Source: JAUIAI01 sp963732405
Lineage (GTDB): Bacteria; Pseudomonadota; Gammaproteobacteria; Burkholderiales; Burkholderiaceae_E
Length of the DNA: 64,000 bases
Direction: 5' to 3'
Assembly: GCA_963732405.1 (NCBI GenBank)
Contig: CAVSZG010000003.1
Coordinates: 124,001-188,000 of the forward strand
Below are positions 24,093 through 32,895 of the stretch, in pieces (within the stretch, counting starts at the first letter, position 1; the number at the start of each line of letters is the position of its first letter). Under the pieces are notes generated by a model. That model was not told where the DNA came from. It ran no database searches and worked only from the letters and a program-made list of their open reading frames with translations. The position numbers and the translations under genes were made by a program.

Positions 24093-25547
24093 TCAGACGG
24101 GCAGGGCATGCCAACCCGCCACGCGGATCGTGCCTGATTCAACGGCACTGGCGATGGTTTCTAGCAGCAGGGTCGGGCCTGCCACGAACACGCGGGTGTC
24201 GGCCAGGGACTCGCCCTGAGCCATCAATCGCGCCATGATGTCGGTGGTTGCCGCCGCGGCATCATCGGCGCAGCGGCCGTCATAGTCGAATTCGTCCAGC
24301 GCATCGGCCCAGGCGATGCACGCCTTGTCCAGGTAGTTGCCGTCGGCCCGGGTGGCCACCCGCCACAGGCGGATCCGGTCGCTCCATTCGGCGGCCAGCG
24401 CATGTTCGACCAGACTCTTGACCGGCGCGTAGCCGGTATCGATGGCGATGAACAACAGCGGTTGGGCGCATTGTGGCGGCAGCACAAAATCGCCCTCGGG
24501 GCCGCGTACCGTGATTTCGTCATTGCGCGACAGCGCTCCGGCAAATACCAGACGCGACAAATCGTCATCGGACTCTCGGGCCACATGAAACACCAGGTCC
24601 CGGTCGTCGCAGGGACAATTGGCCAGCGAGAGCAGTCCGCTCACGTCGGCATCTGTCGTGGCAACACCCAGCCAGATACTCTGGCCAGCCAGAAAGCGCA
24701 GTCGGTCGCTACGGGGCGTCTGAACATGCAGCTCGATGGTGTTCGGTCCCGCGGTCTCGATGCGACGGACCCGCGTGACGATCTCCTGCTGCGGAATATC
24801 GGCCGGCCCGTCGGCCTCGATCGCCTCCAGCACCAGATCGGTCTGGGCGGTGAAGGCACACATGAGCAGGTGGCCTTGCGCGCGTTCGGCTTCGGATAGG
24901 GAATAGTCGGTGGGTTTGATCCGGCGCACTTCGCCCGAGACCACGCGCGCCTTGCACAGACCGCAGTTGCCGCTGCCGCAGCCGTAGGCAAGTCCGATGC
25001 CGGATTTGAGGCCCGCATCCAGCAGGCTGTCATTGCCCGAGAGCTGGAACTCGTGACCGCTGGGGCGCACCACGACGGTGGCCGACACGACGCGGGCCAT
25101 GTCGTCCATCACTTCGAGCACACTGGCCGAGTCGCGGCCCAGTACCGCGGCCAGCCCATTGGCGAGCAGCTCGCGCAGCGCGGCAACGTCGGGCGAGGTA
25201 TCGGCCAGCGTGAGCGCATCGGCGACCAGACGATGGTAGGCCTGCAGATGGGCGCGTACCTCGGCCAGCTCGCGGCTTTGCGCAAACAGCCGCTGGGCCA
25301 GCACCTCGGACGACGGCAGGACGTGGCTGCGGACCCGACGCCCGAACGCGTGCTCGCGGATATGGTCGACCTTCTCGAGGATGCCATGGGACTCGAGCTC
25401 CAGATCCGGGAACAGGCGCAGCAGATCATCGGTGGAAAGCAGACCGTCGGACGCATTCAGTGCGCCGGAGCCAACCAGGCGCTGCAGGGCGGCGCGACTG
25501 GTGCCCAGGAGCATCGCGGCGCGCGAGATGGTGAGCTTGCGCGACAT
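24093..25547 (-). CDS. HTH-[2Fe-2S] ferredoxin-FAD/NAD reductase fusion
   Basis: A 484-residue protein with three parts. Residues 1-50 look like a small helix-turn-helix (ISRAAMLLGTSRAALQRLVGSGAL), residues 60-140 are helical, residues 155-240 are a plant-type [2Fe-2S] ferredoxin with ligands Cys190, Cys195, Cys198 and Cys230, and residues 250-484 are a ferredoxin-NADP reductase-type FAD and NAD module (RFLAGQSIWLGV, AIDTGYAPVKSLVEHAL, VFVAGPTLLLETI). It should oxidise NAD(P)H and reduce the ferredoxin domain, and then likely the neighbouring Rieske protein. The N-terminal HTH-like fusion to a reductase is uncommon. Confidence 0.85.
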   Translation of the reverse strand: MSRKLTISRAAMLLGTSRAALQRLVGSGALNASDGLLSTDDLLRLFPDLELESHGILEKVDHIREHAFGRRVRSHVLPSSEVLAQRLFAQSRELAEVRAHLQAYHRLVADALTLADTSPDVAALRELLANGLAAVLGRDSASVLEVMDDMARVVSATVVVRPSGHEFQLSGNDSLLDAGLKSGIGLAYGCGSGNCGLCKARVVSGEVRRIKPTDYSLSEAERAQGHLLMCAFTAQTDLVLEAIEADGPADIPQQEIVTRVRRIETAGPNTIELHVQTPRSDRLRFLAGQSIWLGVATTDADVSGLLSLANCPCDDRDLVFHVARESDDDLSRLVFAGALSRNDEITVRGPEGDFVLPPQCAQPLLFIAIDTGYAPVKSLVEHALAAEWSDRIRLWRVATRADGNYLDKACIAWADALDEFDYDGRCADDAAAATTDIMARLMAQGESLADTRVFVAGPTLLLETIASAVESGTIRVAGWHALPV

Positions 25548-25678
25548 GCCGCTCAGCGCTGCCCGAACCCAAGGGGCTCGATGCGGTTCGGCAGGGATTG
25601 ATGGATGGCATTGGACACGGATTGTTTCATGCGGTTGGGTGCATTGAGCATCGAGACGCGCCGGCTGTCTATAAGCCC

Positions 25679-25696
25679 GTGGGGTAGTCCACCCAC
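25679..25696. promoter_or_regulatory. Inverted repeat before the NarX-like kinase
   Basis: GTGGG-N8-CCCAC lies in the divergent region between the HTH-ferredoxin-FNR gene and the kinase gene, with the word GGGGTAG inside. It may be an autoregulatory operator; related G/C-rich words occur in front of dsrA. Confidence 0.3.
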
Positions 25697-25827
25697 TCCG
25701 ATGGGGGGGTGGCGGGCCAGGCGGTTTCGGCAGGGTCAGGCAGACTGTTCTAGACTATAGCGCTTGCCAGAACCGGGTTTGCCTTTTCAGAGGGCCTTAC
25801 TGCGATCCTAGACTTGTGGAGACATGC

Positions 25828-27033
25828 ATGCCAGCCGTGGCGTCCGGGCGCACCGAAGGTGATCTTCCGGTCGCGAGCGCATCGCCGGTATCACGCGATA
25901 CGGCCAGCGTCATGAGCGTCAGTATCGACTCGCCGGAAAGTCGCCTGCGCGCGACCGTAGAGGGCTTTCTGACGCCGATCGTCCGGTTCGCGGGCGCTCG
26001 AGCCGGGGCGGTCTGCGCGATCACTTCCGAGGGCGATCCAATGCACCGGGTGGCGGCAGTCACCTTGCCGGCCGAGTCATCCGGCACTGAATCGCACGTC
26101 GACGCCTGCGGCTCCTGTGGCCTGCGCCTTGCCGACGCATCGGGCGATCCGGTACCCCAGGCCTTGAGCAGTTGTCCGCGACTGTCGGCGGCGGATGCGG
26201 GTAGCGTCGCCTATGCCGGATCGATCGCCGTGCCGCTCACGTTTCGTACCCGCAGTATCGGCGTGCTCACCCTGTTTTTTGATTCGGTGTCGGGCATCCA
26301 TGCCGAGGTGCTACCGGTGCTGCGCCCCATGGGAGACTTGCTGGGGCTGACGCTGGACAACGTGCGGCTCGAGCGCGAGCGCCTCAATGCACTGCTGTCG
26401 GCCGAGCGCCAGGCCATGGCCAATGACATCCACGACGCGCTGGCCCAGTCGGTTGCGTTCACCCGCATGCGCATGCCCCTGCTGGCCGATGCGGTGCGCG
26501 CCCATGATGATGATCGCGCGCTGCGTTATTGTGATGACGTGAGTGGCGAACTGGCTGCAGCAAACCGACGCCTTCGCGAGTTGATCACCACGTTCCGCGC
26601 GGGCATGGATGCGCACGGGCTGGTGCGCGCCATTGAACAACTCATCGTCGGACTGCGTCGTCGGGAGGGCCTGGTCGTCGAGTGGGAAAATCGTCTGACG
26701 CTGCCGCTCGCCCTGCGTGCCGAAACCGAGGTGCAGGCCTATCGGATCGTTCATGAGGCGCTGGCCAATGTCGTGCGGCATTCGGGCGCGAGCCGCGTCA
26801 GGGTCCGCCTGGCCAATCACAACGCCACGCTCTCGATCACGGTTCAGGACAACGGTAGGGGCATGGCCACCGATCCGTCCAAGGCCGCTGCCGGTGAATC
26901 CTGCGGTATCCGGATCATGCACGAGCGCGCCCGGTCAATCGGTGGATCGGTCGACATCACCCCTTCATCCGGCGGCGGCACGAGTGTCGTGCTGCGCCTG
27001 CCCAACCTGCCCGGCGACCCTCCCAATGACTGA
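25828..27033 (+). CDS. Soluble NarX/NreB-type sensor histidine kinase with Cys cluster
   Basis: A 401-residue kinase. The ATG at 25828 has GGAG 6 bases upstream. Residues about 35-180 are a GAF-like sensor domain with Cys63, Cys94, Cys97 and Cys116 (DACGSCGLRL...SSCPRL), which could hold an Fe-S cluster as in NreB or form redox-active thiols. Then a HisKA_3 dimerisation domain (NDIHDALAQSVAFTRMRM, phosphorylated His202) and an HATPase domain (VHEALANVVRHSG, DNGRGMATD). No membrane segment, so it senses a cytoplasmic signal. It overlaps its response regulator by 8 bases. Confidence 0.88.
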   Translation: MPAVASGRTEGDLPVASASPVSRDTASVMSVSIDSPESRLRATVEGFLTPIVRFAGARAGAVCAITSEGDPMHRVAAVTLPAESSGTESHVDACGSCGLRLADASGDPVPQALSSCPRLSAADAGSVAYAGSIAVPLTFRTRSIGVLTLFFDSVSGIHAEVLPVLRPMGDLLGLTLDNVRLERERLNALLSAERQAMANDIHDALAQSVAFTRMRMPLLADAVRAHDDDRALRYCDDVSGELAAANRRLRELITTFRAGMDAHGLVRAIEQLIVGLRRREGLVVEWENRLTLPLALRAETEVQAYRIVHEALANVVRHSGASRVRVRLANHNATLSITVQDNGRGMATDPSKAAAGESCGIRIMHERARSIGGSVDITPSSGGGTSVVLRLPNLPGDPPND

Positions 27034-27700
27034 TCCGCGAATCCGCGTCGTGCTGGTCGACGATCATCATCTGTGTCGCCGCGGCCTGGGCGACCTGCTC
27101 GAACAGCGGGCCAACATGGAGGTGGTGGCCACGACCGGCTCGCCGGACGAAGTGCTGGGGCTCATCCAGCGTTTCCAACCGCAACTCCTGATCACCGATC
27201 TGCGCATGGAACCCTGGGATGGCATCGCTCTGATCGAGCAGATTCGTGAGAACCAGATCGACATCGCCATCGTCGTACTGACCATGAGTGATTCACCTGA
27301 CGATCTGTCGCGTTCACTGAGCCTGGGCGCGCGTGGCTATGTGCTCAAGGACATGGAGCCCGAGGACATCGTCGATTCGATCTCGCGGGCGGCGCGTGGT
27401 GAACTGGTGGTGGCGCCCGACATGGCGTCCAAGCTGGCGGGTCTGTTGCGCGGCGAATCAGCCTCGCCACCGGCCGACACCTCGCTCGATCCACTGACGG
27501 CGCGCGAGCGTGAGATCCTGAGCCATGTGGCGCGCGGCCTGAGCAACAAAGCCATCGCCAATCAGCTGGGCATCAGTCATGACACCGTGAAGCTGCATGT
27601 GCGGCATATCCTGTCCAAGCTCAAGCTGCGCTCGCGCGTGGAGGCAGCCGTGTTCGCCATCGAGCACAAACTCGAACCGCCTGAAGCGGCTCAGGCCTGA
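27026..27700 (+). CDS. NarL/FixJ-family response regulator
   Basis: A 224-residue regulator. The receiver has the acidic pocket (VLVDDHH), phosphoacceptor Asp58 (LLITDLRMEPWDG) and conserved Lys in YVLKDMEP; a LuxR-type HTH follows (LTAREREILSHVARGLSNKAIANQLGISHDTVKLHVRHI). Its start lies within the end of the kinase gene. It converges on the sirohaem methyltransferase gene at the end of the dsr cluster and is a good candidate to control dsr or the neighbouring redox genes. Confidence 0.92.
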   Translation: MTDPRIRVVLVDDHHLCRRGLGDLLEQRANMEVVATTGSPDEVLGLIQRFQPQLLITDLRMEPWDGIALIEQIRENQIDIAIVVLTMSDSPDDLSRSLSLGARGYVLKDMEPEDIVDSISRAARGELVVAPDMASKLAGLLRGESASPPADTSLDPLTAREREILSHVARGLSNKAIANQLGISHDTVKLHVRHILSKLKLRSRVEAAVFAIEHKLEPPEAAQA

Positions 27701-27732
27701 GCGGGCGCGTCAGCTCAGTCGGCTCAGTCAGC

Positions 27733-28587
27733 TCATTCGGTGCCGCGTCGGCTGGCCGTGAAGTGGCCACCGTTCCCATGGGCGAAGCGCTCGAACCATT
27801 GCAGCCGGTCGCGCAGTTCAACGACGCTGCCCACGATGATCAGCGCTGGCGCGCGAATGCCTGCGTCTGCAGCGCGCCCGGGCAGGGATTCGAGCGTACC
27901 GGTCACCACGCGCTGACCGGCGCAGGTGCCTTCCTGGACGATGGCCGCCGGCGTTGCCGTGGGCATGCCATGCGCCATGAGCTGGCGACAGAGTTCGGCC
28001 AGTCCGGCAAACCCCATGTAGCAGACCACGGTCTGGTGCGGCCGGGCGAGCCCGCCCCAGTCCAGATCCATCGTGCCATTCTTGAGGTGGGCAGTGACGA
28101 ACATGCAGGCCTGGGCATGATCACGATGGGTGAGTGGGATGCCGCTATAGGCCGCCACGCCGAGCGCGGCCGTGACACCGGGCACAATCTGAAAGTTGAT
28201 GCCATTGGCGCGCAGGGTTTCGATTTCCTCGCCGCCACGACCAAACACGAAGGGGTCCCCACCTTTGAGCCGGATCACCCGCAACTGGCGTCGGGCCAGT
28301 GTCACCAGCAGCTCATTGATCGATTCCTGGCGCATCGTATGCTGGTCACGCGCCTTGCCCACGTAGATGCGTTCGGTGGTCGCGGGCACCAGCGCCATGA
28401 TCTCGGCCGACACCAGATTGTCATACAACACCACATCGGCGCACTGGATCACGCGCAGCGCACGCAGCGTGAGCAGTTCGGGGTCGCCGGGTCCGCTGCC
28501 AACCAGTACAACTTCACCGGCGGCGACGGGACGGCTGGCAGGCGTCAGGCCGCTCATGCCGCCAGCCAGGGTTTCGGACAGATCCAT
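27733..28587 (-). CDS. cobA: Uroporphyrinogen-III C-methyltransferase
   Basis: A 284-residue SAM-dependent methyltransferase (SUMT), which makes precorrin-2 for sirohaem. The N-terminal signature VVLVGSGPGDPELLTLRALRVIQCADVVLYDNLVS is complete, followed by GKARDQHTM, RLKGGDPFVFGRGGEEIE and GIPLTHRD. AGGAAA precedes the ATG by about 9 bases. It lacks the oxidase/chelatase half of CysG. Sirohaem is the cofactor of CysI and, as the amide, of DsrAB, so it belongs functionally to the dsr operon it ends. Confidence 0.9.
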   Translation of the reverse strand: MDLSETLAGGMSGLTPASRPVAAGEVVLVGSGPGDPELLTLRALRVIQCADVVLYDNLVSAEIMALVPATTERIYVGKARDQHTMRQESINELLVTLARRQLRVIRLKGGDPFVFGRGGEEIETLRANGINFQIVPGVTAALGVAAYSGIPLTHRDHAQACMFVTAHLKNGTMDLDWGGLARPHQTVVCYMGFAGLAELCRQLMAHGMPTATPAAIVQEGTCAGQRVVTGTLESLPGRAADAGIRAPALIIVGSVVELRDRLQWFERFAHGNGGHFTASRRGTE

Positions 28588-28600
28588 GATTGCACGTTTC

Positions 28601-28924
28601 CTATGATGCCGGGTCGGCCGTCCCGCTCGCGGGCCGGCGGAATACAAAGTAGGTCTGCTCGTCGCCGTCGACCACGAAGTCCATCTCCACACCCTGGAGC
28701 AGATCGCGTGAGGGCGGCGACACCAGCAGGGTGACGCCGTCACATTCGCAGCGTGAATCCTGGTCACGCGGTTCGTCGAAGCCAAAACCCACCGTGAGTT
28801 CACCATCGGTCAGCGTGGCGGCCACCCGTACGACCACCTCGTCCTCGCCACTCTGGACGGCAGCCCGGCGCAGTACCGCGGCTGCCGTCGGCGTGACCGT
28901 CATCGAAAAGGTATCTGGGGTCAT
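28601..28924 (-). CDS. dsrR: DsrR, IscA-like protein
   Basis: A 107-residue A-type scaffold-like protein (MTVTPTAAAVLRRAAVQSG ... VGFGFDEPRDQDSRCECDGVTLLVSP). Known DsrR proteins have the IscA fold but lack the full set of cluster cysteines and influence DsrR-dependent expression of dsrE in Allochromatium; here only the Cys pair of CEC is present. The ATG is 4 bases after the end of dsrN, in the order dsrN-dsrR seen in Allochromatium. Confidence 0.85.
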   Translation of the reverse strand: MTPDTFSMTVTPTAAAVLRRAAVQSGEDEVVVRVAATLTDGELTVGFGFDEPRDQDSRCECDGVTLLVSPPSRDLLQGVEMDFVVDGDEQTYFVFRRPASGTADPAS

Positions 28925-28928
28925 TGTG

Positions 28929-30431
28929 TTATGGCGTGCTGGATAAAGCGGAGGGGGAGCCGGCGCGTACCGCCGCAGCGAAGGCCACGAAGCGCGCCGG
29001 CCAGTCGCTGCCGGCGCCGCTGCGCAAATGGGCATACGAGGCGACCAGATTACCGCTGATGATACCGTCACGGCCGCCATCCACGCCCTGGCCGCGCAGC
29101 ATCCGCCAGGCGAATTGCAGATCGGGATCGACATCGACCAGCCGGGAATAGTGGAATTCGTGCGCCCCGATCTCGCCCGTTACCCCGTCCGTAAGCCAGC
29201 TGGGCGCAAGGGGTGCCAGGCGGACATAGCCGCGCCCGACCGGCCGGTGTTCGAGCACCACATCGGCGCCGATCGCACCGACCATCTCGAAACGCTGACC
29301 GCGGCAGTGCATGGCGCGGCACAGGAGCATGAGTCCGCCGCACTCGGCGTAGGTTGGCAATCCGGCGGCGATCCGCCGGCGAATGTCGGCCCGCAGCGAC
29401 GCATTGGCCTCGAGCGCACCGGCGTGTCGTTCGGGAAAGCCGCCGCCGATGAACAAGGCATCGGCATCGGGCAGTTGTTGATCCCGCAGGCTGTCGAATG
29501 GCAGCAGTTGCGCACCCGCCGATACCAGCGCGTCCAGATCATCGGGATAATAAAAACCGAAGGCGCGGTCTCGCGCGATGGCGATGCGCACCTTGGGCCG
29601 ATGGGGCTCAGGTGACTGATGCCCCGGCATCTGGCCCGCCTTGTGCATGACCGTCGCTGCAGCCGAAGCAACAACGGACATTGTGGAAGCAGCTGGCACG
29701 GATGTCGAAGAGGCAGGCACGGATGTCGCAGGTGCCGGTATCGGCGCAGGGGCTGGATCGGCAAGCAGCCTGTCCAGGTCCACACCCTGGGCGACCGCCT
29801 TGGCGAGCCTGGCGACGGCGTGGACCACGCCATCCACTTCATTGCTGGGCACGAGACCGAGCGTAGCCTCCGGAATCCCCAGGTGATCATCGTTGCCGAT
29901 CGCGCCCAGTACGCGCATCGACGTGAATGTCTCGACCGCCTGGCGCAGCTTGCCTTCATGGCGACTGCCACCCGTGCGGTTCAGGATCACACCGGCGAAT
30001 TGAATCGACGGATCAAAAGCCTGCATGCCCAGCAACAGGGGCGCAATGCCGCGCGTGATGCCGCGGGTGTCGATCACCAGGATGACCGGCGTGGCCAGCG
30101 CATGGCCCAGCGCGGCGCTGCAGTCATGGCCGTCCAGCGACATGCCGTCAAACAAACCTTTGTTGCCTTCGATCAGCGCAATATCGGCGCCTTCAGACCG
30201 TTGGGCGAAAGTCGCCCGGATCGCGTCGAATTCGCTCAGATGGGGATCGAGGTTGAAGCAGGGGCGATTCGATGCGAGCGAGAGCCACATCGGATCGATA
30301 TAGTCGGGACCCTTCTTGAAGGTCTGAACGCTCAGACCTCGCTTTTGCAGCGCAGCGGCCAGGCCGATGCTGACCATGGTCTTGCCTGACGACTTGTGCG
30401 CCGCCGACACCAGCCAGCGTCGCTGCGTCAC
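28929..30431 (-). CDS. dsrN: DsrN, sirohaem amidating enzyme (CbiA-like)
   Basis: A 500-residue glutamine amidotransferase related to cobyrinate a,c-diamide synthase, expected to convert sirohaem to siro(haem)amide for DsrAB. The ATP-binding N-terminus (VSAAHKSSGKTMVSIGLAAAL, KKGPDYIDPMWL) and the C-terminal GATase domain with the nucleophile Cys in PTYAECGGLMLL are intact. A stretch rich in Ala/Pro/Ser/Thr at about residues 222-277 (PIPAPATSVPASS and neighbours) separates the domains and looks like an unusual linker. Its start overlaps the stop of dsrP by 4 bases. Confidence 0.9.
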   Translation of the reverse strand: MTQRRWLVSAAHKSSGKTMVSIGLAAALQKRGLSVQTFKKGPDYIDPMWLSLASNRPCFNLDPHLSEFDAIRATFAQRSEGADIALIEGNKGLFDGMSLDGHDCSAALGHALATPVILVIDTRGITRGIAPLLLGMQAFDPSIQFAGVILNRTGGSRHEGKLRQAVETFTSMRVLGAIGNDDHLGIPEATLGLVPSNEVDGVVHAVARLAKAVAQGVDLDRLLADPAPAPIPAPATSVPASSTSVPAASTMSVVASAAATVMHKAGQMPGHQSPEPHRPKVRIAIARDRAFGFYYPDDLDALVSAGAQLLPFDSLRDQQLPDADALFIGGGFPERHAGALEANASLRADIRRRIAAGLPTYAECGGLMLLCRAMHCRGQRFEMVGAIGADVVLEHRPVGRGYVRLAPLAPSWLTDGVTGEIGAHEFHYSRLVDVDPDLQFAWRMLRGQGVDGGRDGIISGNLVASYAHLRSGAGSDWPARFVAFAAAVRAGSPSALSSTP

Positions 30432-31633
30432 AAGTCGACTCCGAGACGTTCGGCCTTGACGCCGGGTGGTATCGGCGCAGGCATGAATTCGAACACCCGC
30501 AGGCCGATCAGGGTCAGCACGGCTGCTGCACCCAGGCCGGACAATCCGAGCATCAATTCCCAGACGCTGGGCTGGTAGGGTGCGACTACGCCATCAAGGA
30601 AGCTGCTGCTGACCGTGGCTCCGGGAAACAGTTCCAGCGGATAGGCCTGCCCACCGATGACGAATACATAGAGGAAGGCAAATGCACCCACGATCACGCA
30701 GGCGGCCGCCCAGAGACGGTGCACCGGACCGAAGCGGGGACCGAACAACAACACCATCGGGATCACGCAACCGATCAGGACGAAACCGATCCAGAACATC
30801 GGGGCATACGGCATACCCTCGAGCAGGATGAAGCGTTCGAAGGCCTGACCGCGCTCGTTGTATCCGTTGACCAGATGACTGATCGCCACGAAATACAACG
30901 AGGCAGCGGCGTAGACGCCGAGCAGACGGGTCATGCGCCGCTCGGTGTCCGCGTCGACCGGCTGCCTGTCGATACGGGCGAGCAGCGCTTGCACGAGCAG
31001 AAAAACCGCCAGTCCCCAGCCAAACGACAACACGATGAACATCGGTGGCAGCAGCGCCGATGCATAGGCTTCGCGAGCCACCAGGAACGCGAAGATCGAC
31101 CCGGTACCGGTGGTCAGCATGATTCGCCAAGCGAGTGCGGCAATGCCGCCCGCCGTTGTCCAGACCGACAGGCGGCGCTCGAACATCGCCCAGCTGTAGG
31201 CAAGCACCAGGGTGAACATGCCTGAGTAGAGAATGACGTTCCAGGCGAACAAGGAGGTCGGATTGAAGTGGGTGCCCGGCATCATGAATCGTTCGGGCCG
31301 ACCCAGATCCAGCGTCAGAATCAGCAGTCCACCGGCCAGCAGTGAGTTGCACAGCAGAGCCGACAATCGGGCCCAGTCCTTGTAGGCCTGCTGGGCAAAC
31401 ACCGAACCGATCGACGCCACATTGAGCGCGCCCGATGCGGCCACGATCAGAAAGAGCGCGAACACATGGGGCAGGCCCCAGACAATCGAATTGTTCATGC
31501 CGGTGATGACATGACCCGTCACTTCGACATGGTGAGCCGCGTACAGACCGATCAGCAGCACCACGCTGGCCGCGATGAACGCGGGATAGAACCACGGCCC
31601 ACATCGCACCCGGGACGTGCTCGCATGTCTCAT
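30428..31633 (-). CDS. dsrP: DsrP, NrfD-type membrane subunit
   Basis: A 401-residue integral membrane protein with about ten helices of the NrfD/PsrC family, which in the DsrMKJOP complex exchanges electrons with the quinone pool. Hallmarks are VEVTGHVITGMNNSIVWGLPHVFALFLIVAASGALNVASIGSVF, then DLGRPERFMMPG and a conserved acidic helix region. It starts within the stop of dsrO. Confidence 0.92.
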   Translation of the reverse strand: MRHASTSRVRCGPWFYPAFIAASVVLLIGLYAAHHVEVTGHVITGMNNSIVWGLPHVFALFLIVAASGALNVASIGSVFAQQAYKDWARLSALLCNSLLAGGLLILTLDLGRPERFMMPGTHFNPTSLFAWNVILYSGMFTLVLAYSWAMFERRLSVWTTAGGIAALAWRIMLTTGTGSIFAFLVAREAYASALLPPMFIVLSFGWGLAVFLLVQALLARIDRQPVDADTERRMTRLLGVYAAASLYFVAISHLVNGYNERGQAFERFILLEGMPYAPMFWIGFVLIGCVIPMVLLFGPRFGPVHRLWAAACVIVGAFAFLYVFVIGGQAYPLELFPGATVSSSFLDGVVAPYQPSVWELMLGLSGLGAAAVLTLIGLRVFEFMPAPIPPGVKAERLGVDL

Positions 31634-32445
31634 GTCCCGATCCCCTCGTAACGCACGCCGGTATCGAGCTTCAGATCGGCGCGAATCTGGCTGGAGGCCA
31701 CACTGCGCAGCCGCTGGGCGATCGCGCTGTCCGGGTCATTCAGATTGCCAAACGTGAACACACCTTCGGGGCAGGCCTCCACGCAGGCCGGCGAGGCGCC
31801 ACGATCGATGCGATGCACGCACATCGTGCAGCCTTCCACGCAACCCTTGCCGCGCGGCACATCGGCGCGCTGGTCATGCACCGGTTCGTGCACAAAGCTG
31901 CGCGCCTTGTACGGGCAGGCCATCATGCAATAGCGGCAGCCGATGCAACTGTGCCGATCGACCAGTACGATGCCGTCAGCCCGCTTGAACGAAGCGCCAG
32001 TGGGACACACATCGACGCAGGGCGGATCGGCACAGTGCTGGCACATCACCGGCGCATTGATGGTGCGGTCGTGGCGTTTGTCATGAATCTTGATCGTGCG
32101 GATCCACTGGACATCGGTTGGTGCGGTGCCGCCACTCAGCCCGTTTTCGGTGTTGCAGGCCTTCACGCAGGCATCGCAATCGGTCTTGCAGCGATTGGCG
32201 TCGATCAGCATGCCCCAGCGAACCGACGCGGAGGCCTGGGTCGGCTCATTGGCCGTGGCGATCTGGACCAGACGGATGCCCGGTGCCAGGGCCAGACCGG
32301 CCAGACCGGCCGAGGCCACCGCCATGAAGGCGCGCCGCGCAGTCCGCTGCGCCTCGTCGCCATCGCCAGGCGGCGCCTTGGGTCGAGCGGCCGGCTCTGG
32401 TTTGCCATCGGGCGCCGAGCGGCGCAATTCGCGGAACCTGCTCAT
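31630..32445 (-). CDS. dsrO: DsrO, periplasmic ferredoxin-like electron transfer subunit
   Basis: A 271-residue iron-sulfur protein with a twin-arginine type signal (TARRAFMAVASAGLAGLALA, near residue 35) and sixteen Cys in four [4Fe-4S] motifs, for example CKTDCDACVKAC, CQHCADPPCVDVCP, CIGCRYCMMACP and CVEACP. It links DsrJ to DsrP on the periplasmic side. It starts in a 4-base overlap with dsrJ. Confidence 0.93.
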   Translation of the reverse strand: MSRFRELRRSAPDGKPEPAARPKAPPGDGDEAQRTARRAFMAVASAGLAGLALAPGIRLVQIATANEPTQASASVRWGMLIDANRCKTDCDACVKACNTENGLSGGTAPTDVQWIRTIKIHDKRHDRTINAPVMCQHCADPPCVDVCPTGASFKRADGIVLVDRHSCIGCRYCMMACPYKARSFVHEPVHDQRADVPRGKGCVEGCTMCVHRIDRGASPACVEACPEGVFTFGNLNDPDSAIAQRLRSVASSQIRADLKLDTGVRYEGIGT

Positions 32446-32879
32446 CGTTTTACCTTGCCCGCCTCGATAACAATGGCTGCCGCCGTCGAGGCCGCCGACG
32501 AGGGCGTGGTGCGATGGCATTCGAAGCAGTCGATCTTGACGGCCGAGTAGGTATGGCAGCTCTCGCAGAAGGCGCCATCCTGTCCGACCACCGCACCGGC
32601 GCTGATGCCCGCACCCGCGCCCGCATGGCAGTCCACGCAGGCCTTGAGGCTGACTTTCGCCCCCCGTTCACCCAGGTGAACCGTACGGTCCCGTTGATGC
32701 TTCAACAGATGCGGATGCTGGTGTCGCATCTGCTCGCCCGGCAGCACGCATTCGGTACTGCGATCGACCTCGTAGCGGGGTGAGGCGCCGTCGGGCTGCG
32801 TCGCACTGCCAGCCCATGCGATACCCATGCCGGTCGCCACAATGGCGGTCAGCAGCATCAGCGTCCGTGAACGATTCAT
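32442..32879 (-). CDS. dsrJ: DsrJ, triheme cytochrome c
   Basis: A 145-residue periplasmic cytochrome with a signal anchor (TLMLLTAIVATGMGIAWAGS) and three haem-binding CxxCH motifs: CVDCH, CESCH and CFECH. An additional Cys in STECVLPGEQMR before a His-rich segment (RHQHPHLLKH) matches the unusual His/Cys haem ligation reported for DsrJ. The ATG at 32879 follows dsrL by 16 bases; the longer upstream frame has no support. Confidence 0.92.
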   Translation of the reverse strand: MNRSRTLMLLTAIVATGMGIAWAGSATQPDGASPRYEVDRSTECVLPGEQMRHQHPHLLKHQRDRTVHLGERGAKVSLKACVDCHAGAGAGISAGAVVGQDGAFCESCHTYSAVKIDCFECHRTTPSSAASTAAAIVIEAGKVKR

Positions 32880-32895
32880 CGCGCGCCGCCTCGCT

